DNA of 64,000 nucleotides from Paraburkholderia sediminicola (GCF_902859805.1 NZ_CADIKC010000015.1:62001-126000); one strand, 5' to 3'. Counted from the first letter of the stretch, positions 25,158 through 33,169 are shown. A program made the numbers and translations. Notes: generated by a model from the letters alone, not told the origin.

Positions 25158-25315
25158 CAGTGTCTCCAGAGAAGAGCGATGCCGAGCGAGACGACAAAGC
25201 TGACGCTAAGCTGGCGAATGAAACGCCGGCGCACCGGGAAGAACGCGCAGATCAGGAGCGCGCCCGCGGCCGCTCGCATCGTCGAGTCGATCAATTCGTG
25301 CAGTTCCATGGCCAT
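25157..25315 (-). CDS. 52-residue membrane peptide
   Basis: ATG at 25315 (a second in-frame ATG at 25309) begins MAMELHELIDSTMRAAAGAL, then a hydrophobic run (LLICAFF, later LSVSFVVSLGIALLWRH). The stop TGA shares a base with the ATG of the winged-helix gene. The gene fills a gap between two well-supported genes in the same operon. A single or double membrane span is likely; function unknown. Confidence 0.55.
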   Translation of the reverse strand: MAMELHELIDSTMRAAAGALLICAFFPVRRRFIRQLSVSFVVSLGIALLWRH

Positions 25316-25319
25316 CCCG

Positions 25320-25508
25320 TCAGTGGCGCAATTTCTGTGATTCCTGCAGGCGCGCGATACTCAGCACGGCGAAAGCAAGTTGCAGTTGCGCGTCGAAATG
25401 CATCATCCGGAGTAGTTCCGTCGTGGTCGCCGACACGCTGTCTCCTGCCCGGGCGCGCGCAGTACGCAACGCCTCTTGTGTAAGCCGATCGGCCTCGACT
25501 TCTGTCAC
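25320..25508 (-). CDS. Small helical phage protein
   Basis: 62 residues, MTEVEADRLTQEALRTARAR, then TTELLRMMHFDAQLQLAFAV. It is wholly helical by composition, overlaps the upstream gene by 4 bp, and has no recognised family. Confidence 0.55.
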   Translation of the reverse strand: MTEVEADRLTQEALRTARARAGDSVSATTTELLRMMHFDAQLQLAFAVLSIARLQESQKLRH

Positions 25509-25912
25509 CGCATGCTCTCCGCAGCGAAGAACTCCTCAACCAGCCTCACGGCCATGTCGCGCGCGAGCCATTGCCCGATCGCGCAATTGCCGAGCTGCTC
25601 CTGCACGACGCCGACCTTGTCGGCCGGCAGCTTGCGGCGTTTGCGACCTTTCTCATCGCGATCGTCGGGATGGAAGTACTCAGAGACATGCTGCTGAATG
25701 AGGTCGCACATCGACGCGAGATACGTCTCGGTCATGCCCGGGTGGCGACGGCTTTTCCAGGCGAGCACGCATGCATCGCGGAAGGTCGCGCACGCCTCGA
25801 TCTGTTCGCGAGGCAGAAACCGCAGCCGCGGCGCTTCTGAAGCGACGGGCGGCGGGGGGTGAATTGTTCTGCCGCGTGGGTGTGCAGCGGCGCTGTGATA
25901 GTCAAATGTCAT
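25505..25912 (-). CDS. Phage protein of unknown function
   Basis: 135 residues from the ATG at 25912: MTFDYHSAAAHPRGRTIHPP, then FLPREQIEACATFRDACVLA, RHPGMTETYLASMCDLIQQH. The basic segment DEKGRKRRKLPADKVGV lies near the C-terminus. It is the first gene after a perfect palindrome and may have its own promoter. Confidence 0.6.
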   Translation of the reverse strand: MTFDYHSAAAHPRGRTIHPPPPVASEAPRLRFLPREQIEACATFRDACVLAWKSRRHPGMTETYLASMCDLIQQHVSEYFHPDDRDEKGRKRRKLPADKVGVVQEQLGNCAIGQWLARDMAVRLVEEFFAAESMR

Positions 25913-25955
25913 CGATACACCTCTTGGTACACCGGTCGGCCGGCGGCGAAAATTT

Positions 25956-25976
25956 TTTGCATGGACACCATGCAAA
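25956..25976. promoter_or_regulatory. Perfect palindrome, operator-like
   Basis: Arms TTTGCATGG (25956-25964) and CCATGCAAA (25968-25976) around ACA. No T-run follows on either strand, so it is not a classic terminator. It lies in the 75-bp gap upstream of the leftward gene 25505-25912. An operator or RNA stem-loop is possible. Confidence 0.5.
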
Positions 25977-25987
25977 TCCCCGAAAAC

Positions 25988-26350
25988 TCACGCGCCGCCC
26001 TCCTTCGATTCGGGCGCACGCTTCTCGCCGCCATTGGCTATGAGATACATAAGCACCGCGCCGATGAGGTAAATACCCGCGAGCACCGGACGGCCGATTG
26101 CAGCCAGACCGAGCACGCGTACACCTGTTGCGCCGCGGTGGAAGTAACGCACCACGAGCGGCGATTTCTTGATCTTGGGAGGGGTGTACTTCGGGTGACT
26201 GACGATGCCCGCGATGAAGAACAGCAGAATCGCCCATGCCCACAGGTAGAAAATGAGCATGCGACCTGCGGCCTCATACCCAAGCGCCAACCAGAGATAG
26301 GCGAGCAAGCCTTCCGCCAGCACGATGCAAATGCCAAAGAGGGATTTCAT
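25988..26350 (-). CDS. Integral membrane protein
   Basis: 120 residues with three or four hydrophobic segments: FGICIVLAEGLLAYLWLALG, LIFYLWAWAILLFFIAGIVS, and PVLAGIYLIGAVLMYLIANG. A charged loop (HPKYTPPKIKKS) lies between. It is directly downstream of the cro-like gene, and so is expressed early. Superinfection exclusion or host-envelope functions are often encoded here in phages, but nothing specific is recognisable. Confidence 0.65.
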   Translation of the reverse strand: MKSLFGICIVLAEGLLAYLWLALGYEAAGRMLIFYLWAWAILLFFIAGIVSHPKYTPPKIKKSPLVVRYFHRGATGVRVLGLAAIGRPVLAGIYLIGAVLMYLIANGGEKRAPESKEGGA

Positions 26351-26620
26351 CTAAGCGCCCTCCTTTTCGACTGGAGCACTGATCCCCGACGCGACGCCGG
26401 TCTGCAGAAGGCGCTCGCGCAGAACTTGGCCGCCCGTCAATTGCTCGATCGCGGCGGCGTAGTGAGTCTCGTCCGTCCATTCGGTTCGAGGCAGCCGGCC
26501 TTTCGCCGCCCACTTCTTCACCGCCTGATAGGTGACCGGGCGCTCGATCAGCTCGTTCAAAGCCTTAGTAAAGGCAGTGACGCCGCCGGCGTGCTTGATG
26601 GCTTGTTCGATGAGGTTCAT
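26351..26620 (-). CDS. Cro-like / YdaS-family repressor
   Basis: 89 residues from the ATG at 26620, MNLIEQAIKHAGGVTAFTKA, then YQAVKKWAAKGRLPRTEWTD. This HTH (turn around VTYQAVKKW) is typical of YdaS/Cro-like proteins that pair with a divergent CI repressor. It is the first gene of the leftward early operon and starts 7 bp after the -10 box of the leftward promoter. Confidence 0.8.
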   Translation of the reverse strand: MNLIEQAIKHAGGVTAFTKALNELIERPVTYQAVKKWAAKGRLPRTEWTDETHYAAAIEQLTGGQVLRERLLQTGVASGISAPVEKEGA

Positions 26621-26627
26621 GCGCAGC

Positions 26628-26657
26628 ATTTTAGAACCGCAAGTTACCAAACGGCAA
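26628..26657 (-). promoter_or_regulatory. Early leftward promoter of the cro-like gene
   Basis: On the minus strand, TTGCCG (26652-26657), an 18-bp spacer and TAAAAT (26628-26633). The spacer contains GTAAC and GGTTCT, placed as in the rightward promoter at 27684-27713. An additional inverted repeat AAGAAC-TGATT-GTTCTT (26656-26672) overlaps the -35 box, so this promoter is probably repressed by the cI-like protein. Confidence 0.65.
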
Positions 26658-26672
26658 GAACTGATTGTTCTT
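26656..26672. promoter_or_regulatory. Operator palindrome in the immunity region
   Basis: AAGAAC (26656-26661), TGATT, GTTCTT (26667-26672) between the divergent repressor genes. AGAAC/GTTCT half-sites recur at 26633-26637 and at the rightward promoter (27689-27693, 27704-27708), as expected for repressor binding sites. Confidence 0.55.
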
Positions 26673-26696
26673 TGCTATGCGCGGACAATAGAACCC

Positions 26697-27380
26697 ATGG
26701 TTACTGACGATCAAAAGCGAGCTTTCTCCGAGCGCCTGAACGAGGCACTCGACGACATCGGCTTCCCCGCAAAGGGCGCCGGGCGGCAGAGTGCGCTGGG
26801 CGAGAAGATGGGCGTTTCGCAAAAGGGAGCGCGAAAGTGGCTCGAGGGCGAGGCGATCCCGGCCACCTCGCGGATCATTGATCTCGCGCAGTGGCTCAAC
26901 GTCAATTTCGAATGGCTAGCGATGGCGCGCGGCGCCAAAAAGGGGGCGACCCCGGCCGAACCGGCTACTGAACCCGCCACCACGGCGAGCGATTCCGTGC
27001 AGGGGACGTCCTTCGCACCGGCAAAGATCACTGTCGCGCTCGCCAAAATCTTGAACGAGATAGACGGCCAGCACCGCCTGGCGGCGATTACGGACGACGA
27101 CGCAACTTTATTGCGTGCAGCATTGCATGCCGTGCAAACTGACATGTCGCCTACAATTCGCGCCGCAATCCTATTAATGCTTGGCGCGCAAAACTCTCGA
27201 GAAGAGGGTAAAAACACCTCTAATCCCCCGTTTAAAGCGGCGCCGACCGCAGCACACTCAACTTCTGACAACGGCGCCGACAGCCCCGCAGCCTTTGCCA
27301 GAAGCGCTAGAGCCGACCTCCGATCGGCCGCGGAACCTGAGAGTGACAAACAACATGACACGGGAAAGCACGGGACCTGA
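26697..27380 (+). CDS. CI-like prophage repressor
   Basis: 227 residues from the ATG at 26697: MVTDDQKRAFSERLNEALDD. The HTH is at about residues 33-55 (LGEKMGVSQKGARKWLEGEA), followed by a RIIDLAQWLNVNFEWL segment typical of phage XRE repressors. There is no C-terminal S24 peptidase domain (no autocleavage motif), so it may be inactivated otherwise than by RecA-dependent cleavage. No Shine-Dalgarno precedes the ATG and a GACAAT box lies at 26684-26689, so the message may be leaderless, as for lambda cI. Confidence 0.82.
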   Translation: MVTDDQKRAFSERLNEALDDIGFPAKGAGRQSALGEKMGVSQKGARKWLEGEAIPATSRIIDLAQWLNVNFEWLAMARGAKKGATPAEPATEPATTASDSVQGTSFAPAKITVALAKILNEIDGQHRLAAITDDDATLLRAALHAVQTDMSPTIRAAILLMLGAQNSREEGKNTSNPPFKAAPTAAHSTSDNGADSPAAFARSARADLRSAAEPESDKQHDTGKHGT

Positions 27381-27594
27381 CATCGTGGACTTTGTGGCCT
27401 ATCGGGCCGCCCGGTGTAAGAAAGCCCGAATCGACAATGACGAAATCATTACGGACGTACATCTATCGGTGACCCGGGGTGGAACTGTAGTTCCGAGCCC
27501 GGCGCGCGTCGCCGACCTCCACGTATTGGCCGTCCTCGCCTGGTGCCTCGATATGTCGTCAAGCATGCTCGATACATATCTGCTCACTCACTAA
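27355..27594 (+). CDS. Small protein downstream of the cI-like gene
   Basis: 79 residues from the ATG at 27355, overlapping the end of the repressor gene by 26 bp: MTRESTGPDIVDFVAYRAAR, then RIDNDEIITDVHLSVTRGGT and LAVLAWCLDMSSSMLDTYLL. It ends just before a terminator, so it would be co-transcribed with the repressor. No family recognised. Confidence 0.45.
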   Translation: MTRESTGPDIVDFVAYRAARCKKARIDNDEIITDVHLSVTRGGTVVPSPARVADLHVLAVLAWCLDMSSSMLDTYLLTH

Positions 27595-27618
27595 CCACAG
27601 ATCCCTTCGCCGCCAGAC

Positions 27619-27641
27619 GCCCGCTTTGCGGGCTTTTTTTC
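27619..27641 (+). terminator. Rho-independent terminator of the repressor transcript
   Basis: GCCCGC-TTT-GCGGGC (27619-27633) followed by a run of seven to eight T. It separates the repressor operon from the rightward early promoter. Confidence 0.85.
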
Positions 27642-27668
27642 GTCCTCAGCCCGGCTTGTTACAAATTA

Positions 27669-27713
27669 GGTAACTTTCGGTACTTGCCAGAACGTAACCG
27701 ATAGTTCTATTAT
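27669..27713 (+). promoter_or_regulatory. Rightward early promoter (PL-like) with operators
   Basis: TTGCCA (27684-27689), an 18-bp spacer and TATTAT (27708-27713). The sequence 27669-27684 (GGTAACTTTCGGTACT) matches 14 of 16 bases of the minus-strand copy at 26633-26648 inside the leftward promoter. A further AGAAC/GTTCT inverted pair lies between the boxes. It drives the lysogeny arm, including genes up to the DGR unless internal terminators stop it. Confidence 0.65.
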
Positions 27714-27747
27714 TCGCTCCAACGAGTAGCAAACAACGGAGCGAGAG

Positions 27748-28170
27748 ATGGCCCACCAACAGTCAGCAACACCCACCGGCAATACCCGGCGCGGCGCGCG
27801 CGCTGTGCACCCGGCCGTCCTCTGCAGCACCAACTTCGATGTGTTCTTTCGTTGCGATCAGGTTCGCAAGGGCCCGAACATCGTGCGCGTCGAAGCCGTG
27901 AATATCTGGGAAGCCGAAGACAAGGCGTGGACCTATGCAGGACACCACGATCTCACCGGCTTCAAGGTCGACGCCGTGGTCACTGCGCTGCCCCCGCGCC
28001 GCGTTCCATTGAAGATCCCGCGTGCAGTGAAGCTGACTTTGCGCATTACCCGGAACGTGCTCGCCGTGCTCGGCGTGTGCTTCGTGGTCTTGCTCGGCCT
28101 CGGCTATATGCAGTATCAGGATCGGCTCGCCGCCGGCGATACGTCGTGCTCGTTCACCCGGTGCCTGTGA
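27748..28170 (+). CDS. Small protein with one C-terminal membrane span
   Basis: 140 residues from an ATG preceded by GGAGCGAGAG. The N-terminal part (MAHQQSATPTGNTRRGARAV) is followed by a short soluble domain (VFFRCDQVRKGPNIVRVEAV, then AWTYAGHHDLTGFKVDAVVT). A hydrophobic span (VLAVLGVCFVVLLGLGYMQY) lies near the C-terminus. It is the first gene of the rightward early operon. Function unknown. Confidence 0.6.
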   Translation: MAHQQSATPTGNTRRGARAVHPAVLCSTNFDVFFRCDQVRKGPNIVRVEAVNIWEAEDKAWTYAGHHDLTGFKVDAVVTALPPRRVPLKIPRAVKLTLRITRNVLAVLGVCFVVLLGLGYMQYQDRLAAGDTSCSFTRCL

Positions 28171-28178
28171 GATCAGCC

Positions 28179-28373
28179 ATGAAGATCTCCTACTACACCA
28201 ACCTCGGGCCGCGCGACTATGCGCACGTCATATGGTCGCCTGTTGTCGATGACTTCGGCAACGAGATTGAGCTCATTGAATTGCTGCCGAAGTCGGTGCG
28301 GATCGATGCATTCTATGCGGCCATCGGTTTCGCGCCGCTCGAGCACCTCGACAACATGTGCGGGGAGCACTGA
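28179..28373 (+). CDS. Small phage protein
   Basis: 64 residues, MKISYYTNLGPRDYAHVIWS, then ELIELLPKSVRIDAFYAAIG. It lies 8 bp after its neighbour and just before the next gene. No family recognised. Confidence 0.5.
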   Translation: MKISYYTNLGPRDYAHVIWSPVVDDFGNEIELIELLPKSVRIDAFYAAIGFAPLEHLDNMCGEH

Positions 28374-28374
28374 A

Positions 28375-28635
28375 ATGCGCCCGGTCCCAGTCCATCTCCC
28401 AGACGAAGCGCTCGAGCCGGTATGTCGTGCGATGGGTCTGCCTGCGCCGCAGGATCTTCCGCCACCAATGCGCGCCGTCGTGAACGCCCACGCGCATGCC
28501 CTTCGCAACCCCAGCCCCCGCGTGCGCAGCGTCTCGCGCGCGCGGCCCGCATCTGGCGGTCAGGCCTCGCTTGGCTTCGACGAGAACTGCGTCGACATCA
28601 AGCGTCGCGCCGCCAACGATATCGACGAGGACTGA
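28375..28635 (+). CDS. Small phage protein
   Basis: 86 residues from the ATG at 28375: MRPVPVHLPDEALEPVCRAM, with a basic middle (RSVSRARPASGGQASLGFDE). The C-terminus is acidic (AANDIDED). It starts directly after the previous stop. Function unknown. Confidence 0.5.
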   Translation: MRPVPVHLPDEALEPVCRAMGLPAPQDLPPPMRAVVNAHAHALRNPSPRVRSVSRARPASGGQASLGFDENCVDIKRRAANDIDED

Positions 28636-28639
28636 CGCG

Positions 28640-28855
28640 ATGCCTTACGTGACCGTCGATGTGGACGTCGATCTCCGTCAGATTGACCGTGATGACTTGA
28701 TTAAAGAGCTCGAAAGCCGAGGAATGCCTTCGATGTTCGGCGTCGAGGTATCCGTGGCTCAGATCTTCGAGGCCTTCTATCTCGGCAATGAAGCTGCTGG
28801 GGTCGATCTTACGAAACAGTGGCTTCAGCAAACCACAGGGAGGGTGCTTCCGTGA
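28640..28855 (+). CDS. Small phage protein
   Basis: 71 residues from the ATG at 28640: MPYVTVDVDVDLRQIDRDDL, then GVEVSVAQIFEAFYLGNEAA. The N-terminal strand plus helices recall small phage proteins that precede replication or recombination genes, but there is no specific match. The next gene's GTG overlaps its stop. Confidence 0.55.
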   Translation: MPYVTVDVDVDLRQIDRDDLIKELESRGMPSMFGVEVSVAQIFEAFYLGNEAAGVDLTKQWLQQTTGRVLP

Positions 28856-29604
28856 ACACACTCGGTTATGTGGGCTCGGCCCTCGTTGCATTCGGTTCCG
28901 TTGCCTGGACGCTCACGACTGTCGCCGGTCGCTTCGACCACGCTTTCGACTCTGACCAACACCTGCCCGCCCCCGCGAACGATGACCGGGCTCTTCCGGA
29001 GGCGCGGTCGCGGCGCGCCTTCCGCATAGGAAGCGCCGTGAGCATGCTTCTTCGTAACGGCCTTCCGGCCACCCCCGTGCGGCTGCGTTGCCTCCCGCAG
29101 GAGCAGGCAGCAAACGCTCCGCGCGTGCCGGCCGACGTGACGCCGACACTCAGCTTCGCGAACTGCCACTACTACAAGATCTGCTGTGTTTGCGGCGAAC
29201 CGCTCGGCCAGTACAAGGCGTTCATCACCCGCCCGCTGTCGGCGATCAGCCGCCGCTGCAGCGAAGCACCGGCACACCAGGACTGCGCCAAATTTACGGC
29301 GGCGACCCAATCACGCGGCACCAGCATCGGCCTGGTCATGGTCTGGGTAACGCGCACCTATGAAGTGTCAGACGGTGACTCCGACGTCCGGGTGTGCATC
29401 GGCGACCCTGAACAGGTGTTCTGGTACCAAGACGGCCGTTGCGCCCGCCGCGACGAAGTGCGTGCCTGTTTCGAAGCTGAATTGCCTCCTCTCTATACCG
29501 CTGCGCATGTTGCGGGCGATGAGGCTTTGCTCCGGCTCGATATGAGCGTCGCCAGGGCTACCCGGTTTTTCCCTCGCCACGGCTTCGCGCCGCATCTCGG
29601 GTGA
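28852..29604 (+). CDS. Phage protein with hydrophobic N-terminus and a Cys-rich domain
   Basis: 250 residues from the GTG at 28852 (GTGA overlap, good AGGGAGGG upstream). The N-terminus is hydrophobic (LGYVGSALVAFGSVAWTLTT). The middle has a CCVCGEPLGQYKAFITRP motif with later Cys/His residues that could hold zinc. The C-terminal part is a beta-rich domain (YEVSDGDSDVRVCIGDPEQV). Function unknown. Confidence 0.6.
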   Translation: MNTLGYVGSALVAFGSVAWTLTTVAGRFDHAFDSDQHLPAPANDDRALPEARSRRAFRIGSAVSMLLRNGLPATPVRLRCLPQEQAANAPRVPADVTPTLSFANCHYYKICCVCGEPLGQYKAFITRPLSAISRRCSEAPAHQDCAKFTAATQSRGTSIGLVMVWVTRTYEVSDGDSDVRVCIGDPEQVFWYQDGRCARRDEVRACFEAELPPLYTAAHVAGDEALLRLDMSVARATRFFPRHGFAPHLG

Positions 29605-30422
29605 ACACCGTGAAGAACGTCAGCCACCCCAACATGTTTCCGATCGCCGGTGAATCGGTAGCCATCGCGGCCGCCGAAGCTGCGCCGCGTCAGAAGGCCG
29701 CTGTCGTCGAGACGCCAGTGGACGACATATCGGCTGCGCCGGTGCCGGCGAGCGCATGGGCCAACCCGCTGTCGAAACTCCGGCCGACTGCGGCGCCTGG
29801 CGAAACGAAGCACGCAACGCGAGCTGACGAAGCGATTGCCTATCTCCGGATCCACGGCCCGTCACCGGCTGGAGATCTCTGCAAGGCAATGGGGATCACG
29901 TCGAAGGGTGGCATCACCCCGTTCATAAACGCTGCGCTGCGTGACGGCCGCATCGTGCGCAATAACGGGAAGTACTCCGTCGGCGGTGAAGCGGTGCCGA
30001 AGCCGGATGCCGAGCCCAAGGCTGCTCCCGAAGCTATTTCCCACTTCGAAGCAACCACAGCGATCGTCGCGGGCCGCAAAAAAGCAAAACCTGTCGCGGC
30101 AAATCGGATCATCACCGACGAGGACGACGCATACCCGGAGCATGCGTCCGCGTCGGCAAATCTGCCGGTAGCAGCAAGCGAAGCCGCGGCCGCGATCGCA
30201 GCGATGCGTCAACCCGCTCCGGCGCCCGCGCCGCCGGTGACTGGACGCAAGCCCGAGTTCGTCGTGTTCGTCGGCGATATCCAGCTGCTCTCGTGGCCCG
30301 ACGGTGACATCACCATCCAGACCGAAAGCAGCACGGTCGATCTCACGCATCAACACTTCCGCGCACTCATCACCCTCGTCGAGCTGCGCGGCGGTTTTTC
30401 GGTGGTCTCTCGTCGGTTGTAA
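29601..30422 (+). CDS. Putative DNA-binding phage protein
   Basis: 273 residues from a GTG at 29601 (GTGA overlap). After an Ala/Pro-rich start, residues about 74-125 form a winged helix (ADEAIAYLRIHGPSPAGDLC, then ITPFINAALRDGRIVRNNGK). A disordered linker follows and a beta-rich C-terminal part (EFVVFVGDIQLLSWPDGDIT). Such proteins are common in the early-right region of Burkholderiaceae prophages. The role may be regulatory. Confidence 0.6.
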   Translation: MNTVKNVSHPNMFPIAGESVAIAAAEAAPRQKAAVVETPVDDISAAPVPASAWANPLSKLRPTAAPGETKHATRADEAIAYLRIHGPSPAGDLCKAMGITSKGGITPFINAALRDGRIVRNNGKYSVGGEAVPKPDAEPKAAPEAISHFEATTAIVAGRKKAKPVAANRIITDEDDAYPEHASASANLPVAASEAAAAIAAMRQPAPAPAPPVTGRKPEFVVFVGDIQLLSWPDGDITIQTESSTVDLTHQHFRALITLVELRGGFSVVSRRL

Positions 30423-30482
30423 CCCCCGGTCGGCGAGCTTTGGGGGCGGCTCTCACAGCGCCCGTTTTTTCCAGGATTTCGA

Positions 30483-30641
30483 ATGCAGCGACGCAGGCAA
30501 ACACCAACTCTCTGGCAGCTGCTCGCGGATCTGCAGGCAAACAGTATTTCGCTTCGCGACGCTTACCGACTCACCCGCGCGCATGTGCGCGCCGCCCAGC
30601 GCCGGCGCACGACGCACAAAACGAAGGGACCAACGCCATGA
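30483..30641 (+). CDS. 52-residue basic protein
   Basis: ATG at 30483: MQRRRQTPTLWQLLADLQAN, then SLRDAYRLTRAHVRAAQRRR. Its stop TGA overlaps the ATG of the next gene (ATGA), which supports a real, coupled gene in an otherwise empty 215-bp gap. It is strongly basic and helical; function unknown. Confidence 0.5.
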   Translation: MQRRRQTPTLWQLLADLQANSISLRDAYRLTRAHVRAAQRRRTTHKTKGPTP

Positions 30642-31063
30642 AGACGATTTTCATTTTCAACGATTCGCGGCCCACCGATCACCTGCAGTCGATCGTGGCG
30701 CTTGGCGAAGACGGTCAACGCGTCGGCTGCATCAAGTTCGATAGCTATACGGCACCGCATTGCCAGTTCGCGATGGGTGCCCAGCATCTCTTGCGCGAGG
30801 ACGACCCCGACATCGCTGACCCGGTCCACGCGACGCGCGCGGCATTGCTGCGCCGCTATGACGCGGTCTATGGCGCCGGCAACTGGATGCCCATGTGGCT
30901 CGATGCGCCGGCAACCAATGGCGCGTGGCGCCGCGCCTTGTACCTCTTCCGTCAGCGCCAGTCGCAGCCGGTCGAAGGTGCCCAGTTCGGTAACGCAGCC
31001 CTCGCCGGCATCCTCGGCGCGATCTTCAATCCGGCCGACAGCGTGCCGCACACCACTCACTAA
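30638..31063 (+). CDS. Phage protein of unknown function
   Basis: 141 residues from the ATG at 30638: MKTIFIFNDSRPTDHLQSIV, then GEDGQRVGCIKFDSYTAPHC. The middle is helical (DPVHATRAALLRRYDAVYGA). A longer reading frame starts earlier, but the SD-like GAAGGGA and the coupled upstream stop support this start. It lies just before the ParB-like gene. Confidence 0.6.
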   Translation: MKTIFIFNDSRPTDHLQSIVALGEDGQRVGCIKFDSYTAPHCQFAMGAQHLLREDDPDIADPVHATRAALLRRYDAVYGAGNWMPMWLDAPATNGAWRRALYLFRQRQSQPVEGAQFGNAALAGILGAIFNPADSVPHTTH

Positions 31064-31073
31064 ATTCACCGCC

Positions 31074-33167
31074 ATGAGCAAAAAAACCATCGAAGGGCGA
31101 CTGGTCACCATACCGCTCAATCAATTGCACATTTCGCCGCTGAACGCGCGTGCAAACGATACGAGCGATGTGACCGAACTCGCCGCGCTATTGGAATCGC
31201 AAGGGCAGCTGCAGAACCTGATCGTCACTCCGGAAGACGGTGATCAAGGCGTCGTCGGTGGCGGGCGCCGTTATCGCGCGTTCAAGCTGCTCGAGCAAAA
31301 GGGCAAGGTCCCGGCCGACCACCCGGTCTTCTGCCTGCTCACGACTCCCCAGCACGCGCTGGCAGCGAGCGTGGCCGAGAACAGCGGGCGCGAGGCCATG
31401 CACCCCGCCGACGAGTTTTATGCGTTCAAGGTGCTTTTCGAGGAAGGCACGCCGGTCGAAGATATCGCCGCGCAGTTCGGCGTCACGCCGCTAGTTGTGC
31501 AGCGCCGCCTGACGCTTGCCAAGGTGTCGCCGGAACTGGTCGATATCTACCGCAAGGGCGGCATGAATCTCGAACAGCTGCAGGCCTTCACGCTCACGGA
31601 CGATCAGACTCTGCAGTGCAAGGTGTGGTACGGCGCGTCGCAGTTCTACAAGCACGCCTCCCATCTACGCCAGGCGCTTACCAAGGGTCAAACGGACACG
31701 TCCAGCCTGCGCACGGCCAAGTTTGTCGGGCTCAATGCGTACGAAGCCGCCGGCGGCAATGTGCTGCGCGATCTTTTTGGCGGTCCTGATAGCGGCTACA
31801 TCACCGATATGGCGCTGCTGCAGAAGCTGGCCAGCGACAAACTCGAAGCCGCGGCCGAATCGCTGCGTGCCGAGGGCTGGTCGTTCATAGAGGTGCTTCC
31901 TGAGATCGGCTACAACGAAACGAGCCGCTACACCCGCAGCAAACCGAAGGTGCGCACCTTCACTGCCGAGGAAACTGCCGAGCTCGAGCAGCTTCACGAA
32001 ATAGCCGCGTCAACCGAGCAGGCAATGGAGGGCCTCGAAGGCGACGACGATAACCAGCTTACCGATGGCGAATATGCGGAGATCGAGGATAAGAACCGGA
32101 AGGCAGTCGCCCGCATCAATGAGCTAAAGGCATCGCTCGAAACCTTCAGTGATCGCCAGAAGAAAAGCGCAGGCGCCGTGCTAGGCATCAACCATAACGG
32201 CGTGCTCGAGATCCATCGCGGCATGATCGACCCGAAGGTAGCGGCGGCCAAAGAGAAGGTGAAGGAAAAGGCCGATCGGGACAAGCGCATCGCCGCTGGC
32301 GAGGCCGTCGAGCCCGAGAAAGCCACCTACAGCGAAGTCCTGCTGCGCAAGCTCACCGCGAATCGGTCGGCTGCCATGTCCGCGCACCTGCTCGAAGCAC
32401 CGCGCGTGGCCCTCGATCTGCTTTGTTCGTCGCTGCTCGCAAAGGTGCTCCACACCGGCTACTACGGATCTAGCGGGCTCGCGATCGTACCGACCGAGCA
32501 GCTGACGAACCTCACGTCCAATGCGGACGATATGGAAGAGAGCAACGCGTGGGCCGCGCTCACCGAGCGGCGCACGCAGCTGCTAGCTGAACTGCCTGAG
32601 GATCCGGACGCGATTTTCGGCTACGTGGCTTCGCGCAGCGCCGTCGACGTGATCGAGCTGCTCGCATTCTGTACGGCGGCCTGCATCAATACCACCGTCA
32701 GCAATGATCGCGCGCGACCGCTCGAGCATGTTGAGCAAACGATCGGTCTGAACATGGCCGACTGGTGGCAACCGACGCGCAAGTCCTATCTCAGCCAAGT
32801 GGCTAAGCCCGTGATCATCCAGGCGCTTGAAGAGGTAGGGATCGGCGAGCTCGCGATCAAACAGGCCGACAAGCTGAAGAAAGGTGAGCTCGCGCAGAAG
32901 GCTGAAGAGCTGCTCACGGATACCGGTTGGCTCCCTGCCCTGCTTCGTCCGGTAACTCCGCCCGCGGCGAAGGTGGCAAAGCCCAAGGTCACAGCAAAGC
33001 CTAAGGCTGCGCCAGCCGCGAAGAAGGCCGCCGTGCGTAAGACACCCGCCAAGGTGATTCGCGGCGAACCGGGCTTCGTGCCGACCGAGCCAGCAGGCAA
33101 AGGTAAGCCCATCAAGACGCCGCTCGATCCGGCTGCGGCGTGGCCGTTCCCGACCACGAGGCCGTAA
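31074..33167 (+). CDS. ParB/RepB/Spo0J-family protein
   Basis: 697 residues from the ATG at 31074 (MSKKTIEGRLVTIPLNQLHI). The N-terminal ParB/sulfiredoxin-like domain shows SPLNARANDTSDVTELAALL, QNLIVTPEDGDQGVVGGGRR and the GGGRRYRAF box. The HTH follows at about residues 125-150 (VEDIAAQFGVTPLVVQRRLT). The long C-terminal part is helical and ends in a basic Lys/Ala/Pro-rich tail. It is about twice the length of chromosomal ParB. No ParA gene is adjacent, so it may be a regulator or DNA-organising protein instead of a partition protein. Confidence 0.8.
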   Translation: MSKKTIEGRLVTIPLNQLHISPLNARANDTSDVTELAALLESQGQLQNLIVTPEDGDQGVVGGGRRYRAFKLLEQKGKVPADHPVFCLLTTPQHALAASVAENSGREAMHPADEFYAFKVLFEEGTPVEDIAAQFGVTPLVVQRRLTLAKVSPELVDIYRKGGMNLEQLQAFTLTDDQTLQCKVWYGASQFYKHASHLRQALTKGQTDTSSLRTAKFVGLNAYEAAGGNVLRDLFGGPDSGYITDMALLQKLASDKLEAAAESLRAEGWSFIEVLPEIGYNETSRYTRSKPKVRTFTAEETAELEQLHEIAASTEQAMEGLEGDDDNQLTDGEYAEIEDKNRKAVARINELKASLETFSDRQKKSAGAVLGINHNGVLEIHRGMIDPKVAAAKEKVKEKADRDKRIAAGEAVEPEKATYSEVLLRKLTANRSAAMSAHLLEAPRVALDLLCSSLLAKVLHTGYYGSSGLAIVPTEQLTNLTSNADDMEESNAWAALTERRTQLLAELPEDPDAIFGYVASRSAVDVIELLAFCTAACINTTVSNDRARPLEHVEQTIGLNMADWWQPTRKSYLSQVAKPVIIQALEEVGIGELAIKQADKLKKGELAQKAEELLTDTGWLPALLRPVTPPAAKVAKPKVTAKPKAAPAAKKAAVRKTPAKVIRGEPGFVPTEPAGKGKPIKTPLDPAAAWPFPTTRP

Positions 33168-33169
33168 CC

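Noticed and set aside
30702..31073. Extended N-terminus of the ParB-like protein
   Set aside because: It overlaps a well-formed gene in another frame; ParB similarity begins at the ATG at 31074.
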